A stretch of DNA of 64,000 nucleotides from Streptomyces sp. yr375 (GCF_900110755.1 NZ_FOFF01000009.1:62001-126000); one strand, 5' to 3'. Positions 7,928 through 16,852 are shown, counted from the first letter of the stretch. The notes: generated by a model not told the origin, from the sequence alone. A program made the numbers and translations.

Positions 7928-9194
7928 GCAGACCCTTGAAGCCGCGCCCGCCCTCGAGGAACTGCGGGTGCGGGCGTCCGCGCTCGACGCCGCGGACCCG
8001 CTGGCGGGCCTGCGGGAGCGCTTCGTCCTGCCCGAGGGCACCGTCTATCTGGACGGCAACTCGCTCGGCGCGCTGCCGGCCGCGGTGCCGGCGGCGCTCG
8101 CGGACGCCGTGCACCGGCAGTGGGGCACCGGCCTGATCCGGTCCTGGAACGAGCACGAGTGGTGGCAGGCGCCGCTGCGGGTGGGCGACGCGATCGGACG
8201 GCTGCTGGGCGCGGCGCCGGGGCAGACCGCGGCGGGCGACTCCACCACCGTGCAGTTGTTCAACTGCCTGACGGCGGCGGCGCGGCTGCGTCCCGGGCGG
8301 CGGGTGCTGCTGACCGACCCGGGGCACTTCCCCACCGACCAGTACATCGCCGACTCGGTGGCCAGGATGCTCGGCATGGAGGTCTGCCGGGTCGCGGTGG
8401 ACGGCCTGCCGCGGTTCCTGGCCGAACGGGGCGACGAGGTGGCGGTGGCCGGCTACTCCCCGGTCGACTACCGCACCGGCGAGCTCCACGACATGGCCGC
8501 CGTCACCCGCGACGTACAGGTGGCCGGGGGGCTGATGCTGTGGGACCTGTGCCACGCGGCCGGCGCGCTGCCCGTCCAACTGGACGAGCTGGACGTCGAC
8601 CTGGCGGTGGGCTGCGGCTACAAGTTCCTGTCCGGCGGACCGGGCGCCCCGGCCTTCGTCTACATCGCCCGGCGTCACCAGGCCGCCTTCGACCAGCCGC
8701 TCACCGGCTGGAACGGGCACGCGGACCCCTTCGGACTCAGCGGCGACTACACCCCCGCCGCGGGCGTGGAGCGGGCCCGGATCGGCACGCCGCCGATCCT
8801 CTCGCTGCTCGCGCTGGAGGCCGCCCTCACCGCGTTCGACGGGGCCGGCATGGAGCGGGTCCGGGCCAAGAGCCTGTCGCTGACCGGGTTCTTCATCGAC
8901 TGCGTCGACACCCTGCTGGACGGTCTCGGCTTCTCCGTGGTCACCCCACGGGAACCGCACCGGCGCGGCAGTCAGGTGGCGCTGCGGCACCCGGAGGCGT
9001 ATCCGCTGGTGGCCGCGCTCGCCGCCCGCGGTGTCATCGGCGACATGCGCGCCCCCGACCTGCTGCGGTTCGGCGTCAACGCCCTGTACGTCTCCCACCA
9101 CGACATGCTGACGGCCGTACGGCACCTGGCGGAGGCGGTGACCCTGGGGGAGTACCAGGACCCGCGGTTCCGGCAGCGTGCCGCCGTCACCTGA
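7914..9194 (+). CDS. antP: Kynureninase, AntP-like
   Basis: 426 residues, a PLP enzyme that cleaves kynurenine to anthranilate and alanine. Seen: YLDGNSLG near the N-terminus, cofactor Asp in MLWDLCHAAG, Schiff-base Lys in GCGYKFLSGG, and RFGVNALYVSHHD towards the C-terminus. GTG 7914 overlaps the end of antN by 14 bases. Together with antN and the formamidase-like antO it provides cluster-owned anthranilate, separating this pool from primary tryptophan synthesis. The gene ends in a hairpin shared with the convergent sigma-factor gene. Confidence 0.93.
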   Translation: MALSRQTLEAAPALEELRVRASALDAADPLAGLRERFVLPEGTVYLDGNSLGALPAAVPAALADAVHRQWGTGLIRSWNEHEWWQAPLRVGDAIGRLLGAAPGQTAAGDSTTVQLFNCLTAAARLRPGRRVLLTDPGHFPTDQYIADSVARMLGMEVCRVAVDGLPRFLAERGDEVAVAGYSPVDYRTGELHDMAAVTRDVQVAGGLMLWDLCHAAGALPVQLDELDVDLAVGCGYKFLSGGPGAPAFVYIARRHQAAFDQPLTGWNGHADPFGLSGDYTPAAGVERARIGTPPILSLLALEAALTAFDGAGMERVRAKSLSLTGFFIDCVDTLLDGLGFSVVTPREPHRRGSQVALRHPEAYPLVAALAARGVIGDMRAPDLLRFGVNALYVSHHDMLTAVRHLAEAVTLGEYQDPRFRQRAAVT

Positions 9195-9224
9195 CACCTG
9201 ACCGGCCGGTGACGGGGTGTCAGG
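9190..9224. terminator. Bidirectional hairpin between antP and antA
   Basis: A perfect 9-bp stem CCTGACACC (9190-9198) / GGTGTCAGG (9216-9224) overlaps the stop codons of both convergent genes. The loop holds the palindrome ACCGGCCGGT. Probably ends both transcripts. Confidence 0.6.
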
Positions 9225-9822
9225 CGGGCTGCTGGTGCCAGGCGTCGTGGAAGTTGCGCCGCGCCCGGTACAGCCGGGAGCGGACCGTGCCGAGCGGCAG
9301 GGCGAGCGCGGTCGCCATCTCCTGCTCGTCCAGGCCGTAGACCACGCGCAGGGTGAGCACCTCGCGATGGTGGTCCGGCAGCCGGTCCAGGACGTCGCTG
9401 ATGTGGACGGCGGCCATCGGGTTGGCGTCCTGGACCAGGTCGGGCAGATCCTCGGCCGCGAAGTCGCCCAGCCGCTGGTGGGTGCGGACGGCTTCGCGGA
9501 CGGCGACCGCGCGGACCCAGGCGTAGAACGCGCCCGGCTCGCGCAGACCGCGCAGGCCGCGGTAGATCGCGACCATCGCCTCCTGCGCGGCGTCCGGTCC
9601 GTGCCGCCGGGTGACGCGCTGACACAGCCGTACGACCAGTGGGGCGACGTGCTGCAACAGGTCGTTCATCGCCTGCCGGTCGCCGGCCTGGGCGCGCGGC
9701 AACAGGACGCTCACCTCCGGGACCTGGCGGTCGCGCAGGGCGACGACGTCGCTCTCGGGCGGGACGGTGCCCGACGTGACGGCGCTCGACGTGACGGCGC
9801 TGGACATGAGGGTGCTGGACAT
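9220..9822 (-). CDS. antA: ECF-type RNA polymerase sigma factor, AntA-like
   Basis: 200 residues with sigma region 2 (about residues 40-105) and a region 4 helix-turn-helix (LDEQEMATALALPLGTVRSRL, about 155-180). No anti-sigma gene is adjacent. Antimycin clusters carry an orphan ECF sigma factor, AntA, that drives the starter-unit operons; position and orphan state fit. ATG 9822 has GTGGGAG five bases upstream. The longer frame would run into the flavoprotein gene. From memory, characterised AntA proteins end in Ala-Ala, linked to ClpXP turnover; this one ends Gln-Gln-Pro-Ala. The N-terminal 20 residues are a Ser/Thr/Val repeat (SSAVTS). Confidence 0.8.
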   Translation of the reverse strand: MSSTLMSSAVTSSAVTSGTVPPESDVVALRDRQVPEVSVLLPRAQAGDRQAMNDLLQHVAPLVVRLCQRVTRRHGPDAAQEAMVAIYRGLRGLREPGAFYAWVRAVAVREAVRTHQRLGDFAAEDLPDLVQDANPMAAVHISDVLDRLPDHHREVLTLRVVYGLDEQEMATALALPLGTVRSRLYRARRNFHDAWHQQPA

Positions 9823-9923
9823 GGGGGCTCCCACGAGTGCGGCGGGCGGGCGGCCTGGCCAGACGGTCGGCGGCTTGGGGTGCACGGCGTTGTGCGCGGT
9901 GTCGGGCGTGGCGTCGTGCGCGG

Positions 9924-11480
9924 TTACCGGAGCAGGCGCAGCCGCTCGCGCCACGGGCAGGGGCGGAGCCGGGGCCGGTGGCTCCCGAGGACGGCCGGCG
10001 AGGGCAGGAACGCCCCGTCCTTCAGCCCCCGGAAGATCAGATCCGCGGCCTGGCCGGGCGTCCGTGACCCGGCCCGTACGTCGTCGACGGCGTCCAGCGA
10101 ACGCGCCACCAGTTCCCGCAGCCCCGCCGGGGCGTGGAACCACATCCAGCCCAGCTCGTACCGCTCGACCGGCGACCAGTCGCCGTCCGGCGCGGCCTCG
10201 GCGGCGAGGCGGGCCCGGCGCAGCGACAGATGCGCGAGCTGCTGCCACACCAGCCACACCCGGCAGAAGGCGCTCCACAGCCGGACGTCCTGGCACGCGG
10301 TGCGCGCCGCGCACAGCAGCCGGTCACCGTGCCGGGACAGCTCCTCCTGGAGGCGGGCGACCCGTACGAACGGTTCGGCGGACCAGTCGCCGGCGCGGAC
10401 GGCGTGGATCAGGGCGGCGGCCAGCGCGTGGACGATCTCCGCGTGCGTGGTGATCTCGCGGGCCAGGAACGGGTCGTTGCGGCTCGCCGACGGCTCCATC
10501 GCGAACCATCGCGGCCCCCGGGTGCGGGCGGCGGTGCGCTGCCAGCGCGGGGCGTCGGTCCACGGCACGACCGCCGTGGCGCCGCCGAACTGCCGTGCCA
10601 GGTCGGGGAATCGGCCGATGACGGCGTGGAACGCCTGGTCCGGATCGGCCGGGAGGCCGTCGAAGCGGTCCGGGTCGACGCTGAGGGTGACGCAGGTCTG
10701 CGGATGGCGGCTCTCGGCGTGGTTGCCGAAGCCGACGAGCTGCACCCAGCCGCCGTCGAAGAGGTGGTTGACGGTGCCCTGCGACCACGGCCCGAACCGC
10801 CGGTGGCGCCCGCGCGGGGCGAGGTCCTCGAACGGGACGACGTCCCGCATCCGGGTGGCCAGCACCCGTGACCGGTGCCGCAGCCGCGCCGTCGGATCGT
10901 CACCGCCGTTGCGCGCCACCAGCGGCGAGCCGGGGCCGACCGCGTCCACCACGAAGCGCGCCCGGTGCAGCCGCCCGTCCGCGGCGCGCACCCACGCGTG
11001 GTCCTCGTCGCTCCCGGCGTCCTCGAGCAGGGCGACGGACACCGCCGCGCCGTGCACGGCGGCGAGGTCGAGGGCGTAGCGGTCGGCGTTCGGGAGGAAG
11101 GGATGCCACGCGGCGTGTTCGTCGGGGACCGCGAACCGCACGCACTCCCGGGGGCGCTGCCGTCGGCCCGGACGGTGGTAGAGGTAGCCGGGGCCGCGGT
11201 TCACGCCGCTGGTGCCGCGCAGCCGTGCGGGCAGTTCGGGGAACCGGCCGAAGGCGGCGATCTCGGGCACCTCGAAGCGGCGGGCCAGCAGCCGGAACAC
11301 CTCGGCGGTGTACGGCACCGTCGTCTCGCCCGCGGGCGCGTGGAGATCACCCGGCGGGTTCACCAGCAGAACCCGGACGCCCTGCCTGGCCAGCACCGCC
11401 GCCAGCAGGCCGGCCGAGAGCCGGCCGCCGAGCACCGCGACGTCGAACGCCGGGTCGGCTCGGGCCTCGGGATTTCTCAT
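9924..11480 (-). CDS. FAD-dependent oxidoreductase of the halogenase/monooxygenase fold
   Basis: 518 residues. The N-terminal FAD-binding start AVLGGRLSAGLLAAVLARQG and the overall layout resemble flavin-dependent halogenases and related monooxygenases. The region where halogenases show WxWxIP reads GGWVQLVGFGNH, so halogenase chemistry is unsupported. The N-terminal glycine pattern is GGxxxG. It lies 101 bp upstream of antA in the same direction. I know of no counterpart among core antimycin genes, so it may tailor the product or the fatty side chain. ATG 11480 is chosen; its ribosome site is weak, and an extension to a TTG at 11567 is possible but unlikely. Confidence 0.65.
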   Translation of the reverse strand: MRNPEARADPAFDVAVLGGRLSAGLLAAVLARQGVRVLLVNPPGDLHAPAGETTVPYTAEVFRLLARRFEVPEIAAFGRFPELPARLRGTSGVNRGPGYLYHRPGRRQRPRECVRFAVPDEHAAWHPFLPNADRYALDLAAVHGAAVSVALLEDAGSDEDHAWVRAADGRLHRARFVVDAVGPGSPLVARNGGDDPTARLRHRSRVLATRMRDVVPFEDLAPRGRHRRFGPWSQGTVNHLFDGGWVQLVGFGNHAESRHPQTCVTLSVDPDRFDGLPADPDQAFHAVIGRFPDLARQFGGATAVVPWTDAPRWQRTAARTRGPRWFAMEPSASRNDPFLAREITTHAEIVHALAAALIHAVRAGDWSAEPFVRVARLQEELSRHGDRLLCAARTACQDVRLWSAFCRVWLVWQQLAHLSLRRARLAAEAAPDGDWSPVERYELGWMWFHAPAGLRELVARSLDAVDDVRAGSRTPGQAADLIFRGLKDGAFLPSPAVLGSHRPRLRPCPWRERLRLLR

Positions 11481-11748
11481 GCCGCGAGCCTGGCCAGCCC
11501 TGCTGGAATCCGCCTCGAGCCCCGGCTGAACCGGCGAACCCGCCGAACCGGCTGCGGTCGGCCTCAAGTGGATATCCGCCGAAGTGCGACCCGGCAGTGC
11601 TGTGATCCGGTTTGGGCCCCCGTGTTCCCGGTCGGGAGGAGGTGTCCGCGATGCTCGAAAAACCGCCGCGGTACGAGGCGTTCGAGGCCGCAGAGGTCAC
11701 CTCGCGGGAATCCATCATGTTGATCTGAGTCGCATCGGAGGATTTTTT
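11481..11748. promoter_or_regulatory. Divergent flavoprotein / antE intergenic region
   Basis: 268 bp with no gene. It contains CCTCGAGC (11513-11520) and CTCAAGTGG (11563-11571); the same 9-mer CTCAAGTGG occurs upstream of the SARP gene at 16959. The antE start is preceded by CGGAGGA. A SARP box is possible but unproven; the 49-bp distance between the two words is not a multiple of 11. Confidence 0.35.
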
Positions 11749-13128
11749 ATGTTTTCCCTGACCGAGGCGGTACTGGCCGGCGCGGACGCGGCGGAACTGC
11801 AACGGGAGAAAGTGCCGCACGAATACCTTGCCGCCCACCTCCGCAAGGAAGACGTGGGTATGTTCGCGGGGGTCGAGGACAAGGACGTCCGGAAATCGGT
11901 CCACGTCGGTACGGTGCCCATGCCGGAACTGGCCCCGGACGAGGTGCTGGTGGCCGTGATGGCCAGTTCCGTGAATTACAACAGCGTCTGGTCGGCGATG
12001 TTCGAGCCGATTCCGACCTTCAATTTCCTGGAACGCTTCGGCAGGGAGGGCGGCTATTCCGCCCGGCACGACCAGCCCTATCACGTCATCGGTTCCGACG
12101 CCGCCGGCGTCATCGTCCGGGTGGGCTCCGGCACCCGCCGCTGGCAGGTGGGCGACCACGTCGTGGTCAGCCCCCTGCAGGTCGACGACCAGGAGCCGAT
12201 GACCCACGCCGACGGCGTGCTCGGCGCCGGGCAGCGGGCCTGGGGCTTCGAGACCAACTTCGGCGGCCTGGCGCACTACGCGGTGGTCAGGGCGAGCCAG
12301 CTCCTGCCCAAGCCGGGCCATCTGACGTGGGAGGAGGCGGCCGTCAACCTGCTGACCGCGGGCACCGCCTACCGGATGCTGATCAGCGACCGGGCGGCCC
12401 GGATCAAGCTCGGCGACGTCGTCCTGATCTGGGGCGCGGCCGGCGGCCTCGGCGCCTACGCCGTCCAACTGGTCAAGAACGCGGGCGGTATCCCGGTCGG
12501 CGTGGTCGGCTCGGAGGAGAAGGCGCGACTGGTCCGCGACCTCGGCTGCGACGTGGTGATCAACCGCGCGGAGATCGGTCTGGACGGCGACACCACGCCC
12601 GACGACCCGATCGCCCTGGGCAAGCGGCTGGGCCGGATCATCCGCCGGGAGACCGGCGAGGACCCGCACGTCGTCTTCGACTTCGTCGGCCGGGCGACGT
12701 TCGGTATCTCGGTCTTCGTGGTCCGGCGCGGCGGCACCGTCGTCACCTGCGGATCGAGCACCGGCTATCGGCACGAGTACGACAACCGCTATCTGTGGAT
12801 GAATCTCAAGCGCATTGTCGGCAGCCATGCCGCGAACCTCCAGGAGATGGCGGAGTGCAACCGTCTCCTCACCCTCGGGAAACTCATGCCGGCACTGTCC
12901 GACGTCCATCCCCTCGAGGAAGCCGGTACGGCGATACGCCAGGTCCAGCAGAACCGGCACGTCGGAAAGGTCGGAGTGCTCTGCCTGGCCCCGAAAGAGG
13001 GACTGGGCGTAACCGATCCGGAACTGCGGGTGAGGATCGGCGAGAAGCGGCTCAACCCGTTGCGGAATCGCGCCCAGGCCACCCCGACTTCCACCCCGAC
13101 TTCCGCCCCCACCGGGAGTACGGCCTGA
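11749..13128 (+). CDS. antE: Crotonyl-CoA carboxylase/reductase, AntE-like
   Basis: 459 residues, medium-chain dehydrogenase family. It reductively carboxylates 2-enoyl-CoA with NADPH and CO2 to give alkylmalonyl-CoA. CO2-site motifs known for the family are visible: Asn in SSVNYNSVW, Phe-Glu in WGFETNFGGL, and His in VGSHAANLQEM. The NADPH loop is IWGAAGGLGAYAVQL. It supplies the extender used by the AntD acyltransferase. ATG 11749 follows CGGAGGA; longer in-frame starts upstream lie in the regulatory spacer. A Thr/Pro-rich tail (TPTSTPTSAPT) ends the protein. It heads an operon with KAS III, dehydrogenase and thioesterase. Confidence 0.92.
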   Translation: MFSLTEAVLAGADAAELQREKVPHEYLAAHLRKEDVGMFAGVEDKDVRKSVHVGTVPMPELAPDEVLVAVMASSVNYNSVWSAMFEPIPTFNFLERFGREGGYSARHDQPYHVIGSDAAGVIVRVGSGTRRWQVGDHVVVSPLQVDDQEPMTHADGVLGAGQRAWGFETNFGGLAHYAVVRASQLLPKPGHLTWEEAAVNLLTAGTAYRMLISDRAARIKLGDVVLIWGAAGGLGAYAVQLVKNAGGIPVGVVGSEEKARLVRDLGCDVVINRAEIGLDGDTTPDDPIALGKRLGRIIRRETGEDPHVVFDFVGRATFGISVFVVRRGGTVVTCGSSTGYRHEYDNRYLWMNLKRIVGSHAANLQEMAECNRLLTLGKLMPALSDVHPLEEAGTAIRQVQQNRHVGKVGVLCLAPKEGLGVTDPELRVRIGEKRLNPLRNRAQATPTSTPTSAPTGSTA

Positions 13129-13177
13129 CCCGGAATCGAAACGGTCCCGTAATCCCGTCCCAAGGAGACACTGCCCC

Positions 13178-14176
13178 ATGGTTCCCCACGCCATAGGAAT
13201 CCTGAGTACGAGTTCGTATTTCCCGAAGCAGGAGGTGAGCAACGCCGAGGTGGCCGAACGCGTCGGCGTGGAAACCGAATGGATCGAGCGCAGGACGCAG
13301 ATCAGGAGCCGGCGGTTCGCGGCCCCCGACGAGGCCACGTCCGACCTGGCCGCCCACGCGGCGGCCGACGCCCTGGAACGCGCCGGCGTGCGGCCCGAGG
13401 ACGTCGACTACCTCATCGTCTCCACCTCGACGGGCGACTCGCCGCAACCCCCCACCGCCTGCCTCGTCCAGCACATCGTGGGCGCCACCCGGGCCGCCTG
13501 CTTCGACATCAACGTGGTGTGCAGCGGCTTCGTCTACGCCCTCGCGCTCGCCCGCGCCCTGGTCGCCCAGCGGCCGGAGAGCCTGGCCCTCGTGGTCGCC
13601 GCCGACCTGTACTCCCGGTCCCTGGACTTCTCCGACCGCCGCACGGCGGTGCTGCTCGGCGACGGCGCCGGGGCCGCGCTCGTCGGCCGCACCCAGGACG
13701 GCTCCGGGTTCGTCGACTTCGAACTCGCCAGCCGCGGTGACGCCCAGCGGCTCATCCGGGTCGACGCGGGCGGCAGCCGGCTCCCGGCGGACGCCGGGAC
13801 CGTCGCCCGCGGCGACCACTTCTTCCGCATGGACGGGCGCGGGGTGCGCGACTTCGTCATGGCGAACTTCCCGCCCTTCGCGCAGCGCCTGGCCGACCGG
13901 ACGGGCCTGCCGCTCGGCGAGGTCCGGCACTTCGTCCCGCACCAGCCCAACGGCGTCCTGCTCTCCCAGCTCGTCGAGGTCAGCGGCCTGGCACACGCCC
14001 ACACCCACCGCACCCTGGAGCGCTACGGCAACACCGGCAGCGCCTCGGTCGCCGTCACCCTGGACGACGCCTCCCGCGCGGGCCACCTGCGCCCCGGCGA
14101 CCTGGTCATGCTGGGCAGCTTCGGCGGCGGCATGTCCATGGCGGCCGCCTACCTGCGCTGGGGGGTCGCCGCGTGA
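13178..14176 (+). CDS. 3-oxoacyl-ACP synthase III (FabH-like), extender-unit supply
   Basis: 332 residues with the complete KAS III triad: Cys in INVVCSGF (about residue 113), His in FVPHQPNG, Asn in YGNTGSAS. KAS III joins an acyl-CoA with malonyl-ACP. With the dehydrogenase that overlaps it and AntE upstream, it forms the three-gene set seen in clusters making branched or longer alkylmalonyl-CoA units (ansalactam, divergolide and polyoxypeptin types). The enoyl step lacks a dehydratase here and would need a host enzyme. ATG 13178 has AAGGAGA upstream; the gap to antE is 49 bp. Confidence 0.88.
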   Translation: MVPHAIGILSTSSYFPKQEVSNAEVAERVGVETEWIERRTQIRSRRFAAPDEATSDLAAHAAADALERAGVRPEDVDYLIVSTSTGDSPQPPTACLVQHIVGATRAACFDINVVCSGFVYALALARALVAQRPESLALVVAADLYSRSLDFSDRRTAVLLGDGAGAALVGRTQDGSGFVDFELASRGDAQRLIRVDAGGSRLPADAGTVARGDHFFRMDGRGVRDFVMANFPPFAQRLADRTGLPLGEVRHFVPHQPNGVLLSQLVEVSGLAHAHTHRTLERYGNTGSASVAVTLDDASRAGHLRPGDLVMLGSFGGGMSMAAAYLRWGVAA

Positions 14177-15066
14177 CACCGACGACGTCACACCACGAGG
14201 AAGCGCCCGGCCGGGTGGAACGGGTCGGCATCGTCGGCTGCGGACTGATGGGCTCGGGCATCGCCGAACTGGCGGCGCTGGCCGGGTACGACGTCCGGGT
14301 CGCGGTCTCCTCGCCGCGCTCGCTCGTGACCGGCCGCGACCGCGTCTTCACCTCCCTCGACCGGGCGGTGCGCGCGGAGCGGATCGGCGCGGACGAGCGG
14401 GACGCCGCGCTGTCCCGGATCTCCTTCACCACCGACCTGATCGACCTGGCGGACCGTCACCTGGCGATCGAGACCATCGCCGAGGACAAGACCGCCAAGG
14501 TCGAACTGTTCGCCCTGCTCGACAAGACGCTGGAGGACCCGGCGGCGATCCTGGCCTCCAACACCTCCTCGCTGTCCATCACGGCCATGGCGAGCGCCAC
14601 CGGCCGCCCCGGCCAGGTCCTGGGCATGCACTTCTTCAGCCCGGCGCAGCGCATCCCGCTCGTAGAACTCATCCCGTCCCTGCACACGGACGACGCGGTG
14701 CTGGCCCGGGCCGAGGAGTTCGTGACCGTCGGCCTCGGCAAGCAGGCCGTCCGGTCGGTGGACCGCACCGGTTTCGTGGTGAACGCGCTGCTGGTGCCGT
14801 ATCTGCTGGCGTCGGTCCGGATGGTCGAGTCGGGCGTCGCGACCGCCGAGAACATCGACCGCGGCATGGTGCTGGGCTGCTCGCACCCCCTGGGCCCGCT
14901 CAAGCTCGCCGACCTGATCGGCCTGGACGTCCTGCACTCGGTGGCCCGCGCCCTCTACGACGAGTTCAAGGAGCCCCTCTACGCCCCGCCGCCGCTGCTG
15001 ACCCGCATGGTCGAAGGCGGGGTCCTGGGCAAGAAGAGCGGACGAGGGTTCTACCGTTACGCATGA
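14173..15066 (+). CDS. 3-hydroxyacyl-CoA (3-hydroxybutyryl-CoA) dehydrogenase
   Basis: About 297 residues. The NAD-binding start VGIVGCGLMGSGIAELAALAGY, the ASNTSSLSIT and GMHFFSPAQRIPLVE segments, and the C-terminal HPLGPLKLADLIGLD are diagnostic of the family. It would reduce the beta-ketoacyl product of the preceding KAS III on the way to 2-enoyl-CoA for AntE. GTG 14173 overlaps the KAS III stop as GTGA. A 94-bp spacer with repeats of GACCCGGAC (about 15065-15099) separates it from the thioesterase. Confidence 0.88.
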   Translation: MTPTTSHHEEAPGRVERVGIVGCGLMGSGIAELAALAGYDVRVAVSSPRSLVTGRDRVFTSLDRAVRAERIGADERDAALSRISFTTDLIDLADRHLAIETIAEDKTAKVELFALLDKTLEDPAAILASNTSSLSITAMASATGRPGQVLGMHFFSPAQRIPLVELIPSLHTDDAVLARAEEFVTVGLGKQAVRSVDRTGFVVNALLVPYLLASVRMVESGVATAENIDRGMVLGCSHPLGPLKLADLIGLDVLHSVARALYDEFKEPLYAPPPLLTRMVEGGVLGKKSGRGFYRYA

Positions 15067-15160
15067 CCCGGACGACCCGGACGACCCGGTCGACCGGGAC
15101 CCACTGGAACAGAACCGACGCGGCACGGGGCGTCCCGTGCCGCCGGAAGGGAGACACACC

Positions 15161-15946
15161 ATGACGCGGGTCTCCGTCCCCGAGACCTGGCTGACCCTGT
15201 ACTGCCTGCCGCACGCCGGCGGCAGCGCACAGCCGTACGCCCGTCTGGAGAGCGCGGTGCCGGCGGGAGTGCGGGTGGTCCCGCTCGAACTGCCCGGCCA
15301 CGGACGGCGGTTGCGCGAGCGCCCGCTGCGGGACCTGGGGCAGGTGGTGACCGAAGTGATCCGCCTGATGGGCGAGTTCGAGGGAGAGGTCGAGGGCGAG
15401 GGGCGGGGGCGGCCCTTCGCCCTGTTCGGGCACAGTTTCGGCGCGCTCGTCGGGTACGAGACCACGCGGCGGCTGCGGGAGTCGGGCACACCGCCCGAAC
15501 TGCTGCTCGTCTCCGCGCGCAACAGCCCCGTGTGGCCGCTGTCCCACGAGCCGCTGCACGCGCTCGAGGATCCGTTGTTCACCGCCGGGGTGAGCCGGAT
15601 GGGCGGCATCCCGCAGGTCCTGCTCGCGCAGCCGAAGGTGCTGAGGGTGTTCCTGCCGTCGCTCCGCGCCGACCTGGAGATGGTCGAGACCTACGCGCAC
15701 CGGCACCGCGAGCCGCTGGACGTGCCGATCGCCGCCTTCGTGGGGCTCGAGGACCGGCTGACCGACCCGGCGGGCATGGCCGCCTGGGCCGAGCAGACCG
15801 TACGGCCCTTCGACCTGACGCCGGTGCGCGGCGGGCACTTCTTCCTCGACGAGCCGGAGTTCCGCACGGCCCTGGCGGCCCGGCTCGGCCAACTCGCGCC
15901 ACCCGCATGGGATGCCGGGGCCCGGGCCACGGCCTGCGGGCGGTGA
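15161..15946 (+). CDS. Type II thioesterase (first of two)
   Basis: 261 residues, alpha/beta hydrolase. Catalytic Ser in FGHSFGALVGYE, catalytic His in RGGHFFLDEP, and the CLPHAGGSAQPY start typical of type II thioesterases. Such enzymes clear wrongly loaded carrier proteins. Its place at the end of the antE/KAS III/dehydrogenase operon suggests editing of AntD or of the extender pathway. ATG 15161 follows GGAAGGGAG. A second enzyme of the same family is at 34422. A strong hairpin follows the stop. Confidence 0.88.
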   Translation: MTRVSVPETWLTLYCLPHAGGSAQPYARLESAVPAGVRVVPLELPGHGRRLRERPLRDLGQVVTEVIRLMGEFEGEVEGEGRGRPFALFGHSFGALVGYETTRRLRESGTPPELLLVSARNSPVWPLSHEPLHALEDPLFTAGVSRMGGIPQVLLAQPKVLRVFLPSLRADLEMVETYAHRHREPLDVPIAAFVGLEDRLTDPAGMAAWAEQTVRPFDLTPVRGGHFFLDEPEFRTALAARLGQLAPPAWDAGARATACGR

Positions 15947-15952
15947 GTCCGA

Positions 15953-15993
15953 CGCCCGGCAGATCGCCCATGGGGGTGGCGACCTGCCGGGCG
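15953..15993. terminator. Bidirectional terminator, thioesterase / SARP
   Basis: CGCCCGGCAG (15953-15962) pairs with CTGCCGGGCG (15984-15993). After one mismatch, TCGCC (15964-15968) pairs with GGCGA (15978-15982), leaving a 9-nt loop. It lies between convergent genes and is a good candidate terminator for both. Confidence 0.75.
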
Positions 15994-16024
15994 GGCGCGG
16001 CACAGCGCGGTGGGGGACCGGCCG

Positions 16025-16852
16025 TCAGGCGGCGGTCGGCCGGGCCGTGCTGCGGCTGTGGGACACGGCGAGGCGGCGGTGGTCGGTGATCTCCTCGCCG
16101 GAGAGCACCGCCTGGTGCAGCCGCGTCAGCCGTTCCGAGGGCTCCAGGCCCAGTTCCTTGACCAGGGCCGAGCGCAACCGCTGGTAGACCTCCAGGGCCC
16201 GCCAGGTGCCGCCGGACCGGTACAGAGCCGTCATGAGCTGCGCGCAGAACGTCTCGTGCATGGGGTGCCGGGCGGCCAACACGGAGAGTTCCGGGACCAG
16301 TTCGCCATGGCAGCCCAGTCTGAGGTCGGCGTCGATCCGCTGCTCCAGGACGGCCATCCGCCGCTCCTCCAGGCGGATGACGTCCAGCTCCAGCACCCGG
16401 CCCACCTTCACATCCACCAGGGCGGGCCCGAACCAGAGCCCGAGGGCCTGGCCGAGGACGGTGGAGGCCGTGCGGTCGTCACCCGCCTCGAGGGCTCTGC
16501 CGCCCGACGCGGCCAGCTTCTCGAACTCCTGTGCGTCCACCCAGCCGGGCTGGGTCCGCAGGAGATACCCGCCGTGCCGGGTCACCAGGACGTCCTTCGC
16601 GTCCACGCCGTCGCCCTCCAGGGCGGCGGAGAGCTTGCGGCGCAACTGCAGAATGTAGGTCTGCAGGGTGGTGGCGGCGCTGCGGGGCAGTTCCTCGCCC
16701 CAGATCTCCTCCATCAGGGTCGGTACGGTGACGACGTGATCGGCCTGTAGCGCCAGGAGGGCCAGGACCTGGCGGGGTTTGGTGGCACTGGGGACGAACG
16801 ACGACTGTCGATAGGCGGCTGTGAACGGCCCGAGAACGGTGATGTCCATCAT
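16025..16852 (-). CDS. SARP-family transcriptional activator
   Basis: 275 residues with the two-part SARP layout. An OmpR-type winged helix-turn-helix occupies about residues 1-95 (PRQVLALLALQADHVVTVPTL, TLQTYILQLRRKL). A bacterial transcriptional activation domain follows (about 100-250, WVDAQEFEKL ... ALEVYQRLRSALVKELGLEP). SARPs activate their own cluster by binding direct repeats spaced by helical turns. Two adjacent ATG codons (16850 and 16847) follow AGAGGAC. It is divergent from the kinase gene. SARPs are not part of the core antimycin gene set I know, so this is an extra control layer. Confidence 0.88.
   Translation of the reverse strand: MMDITVLGPFTAAYRQSSFVPSATKPRQVLALLALQADHVVTVPTLMEEIWGEELPRSAATTLQTYILQLRRKLSAALEGDGVDAKDVLVTRHGGYLLRTQPGWVDAQEFEKLAASGGRALEAGDDRTASTVLGQALGLWFGPALVDVKVGRVLELDVIRLEERRMAVLEQRIDADLRLGCHGELVPELSVLAARHPMHETFCAQLMTALYRSGGTWRALEVYQRLRSALVKELGLEPSERLTRLHQAVLSGEEITDHRRLAVSHSRSTARPTAA

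Noticed and set aside
9220..10314. Long form of the sigma factor (364 residues)
   Set aside because: Would overlap the flavoprotein gene by nearly 400 bases; ATG 9822 has a good ribosome site.
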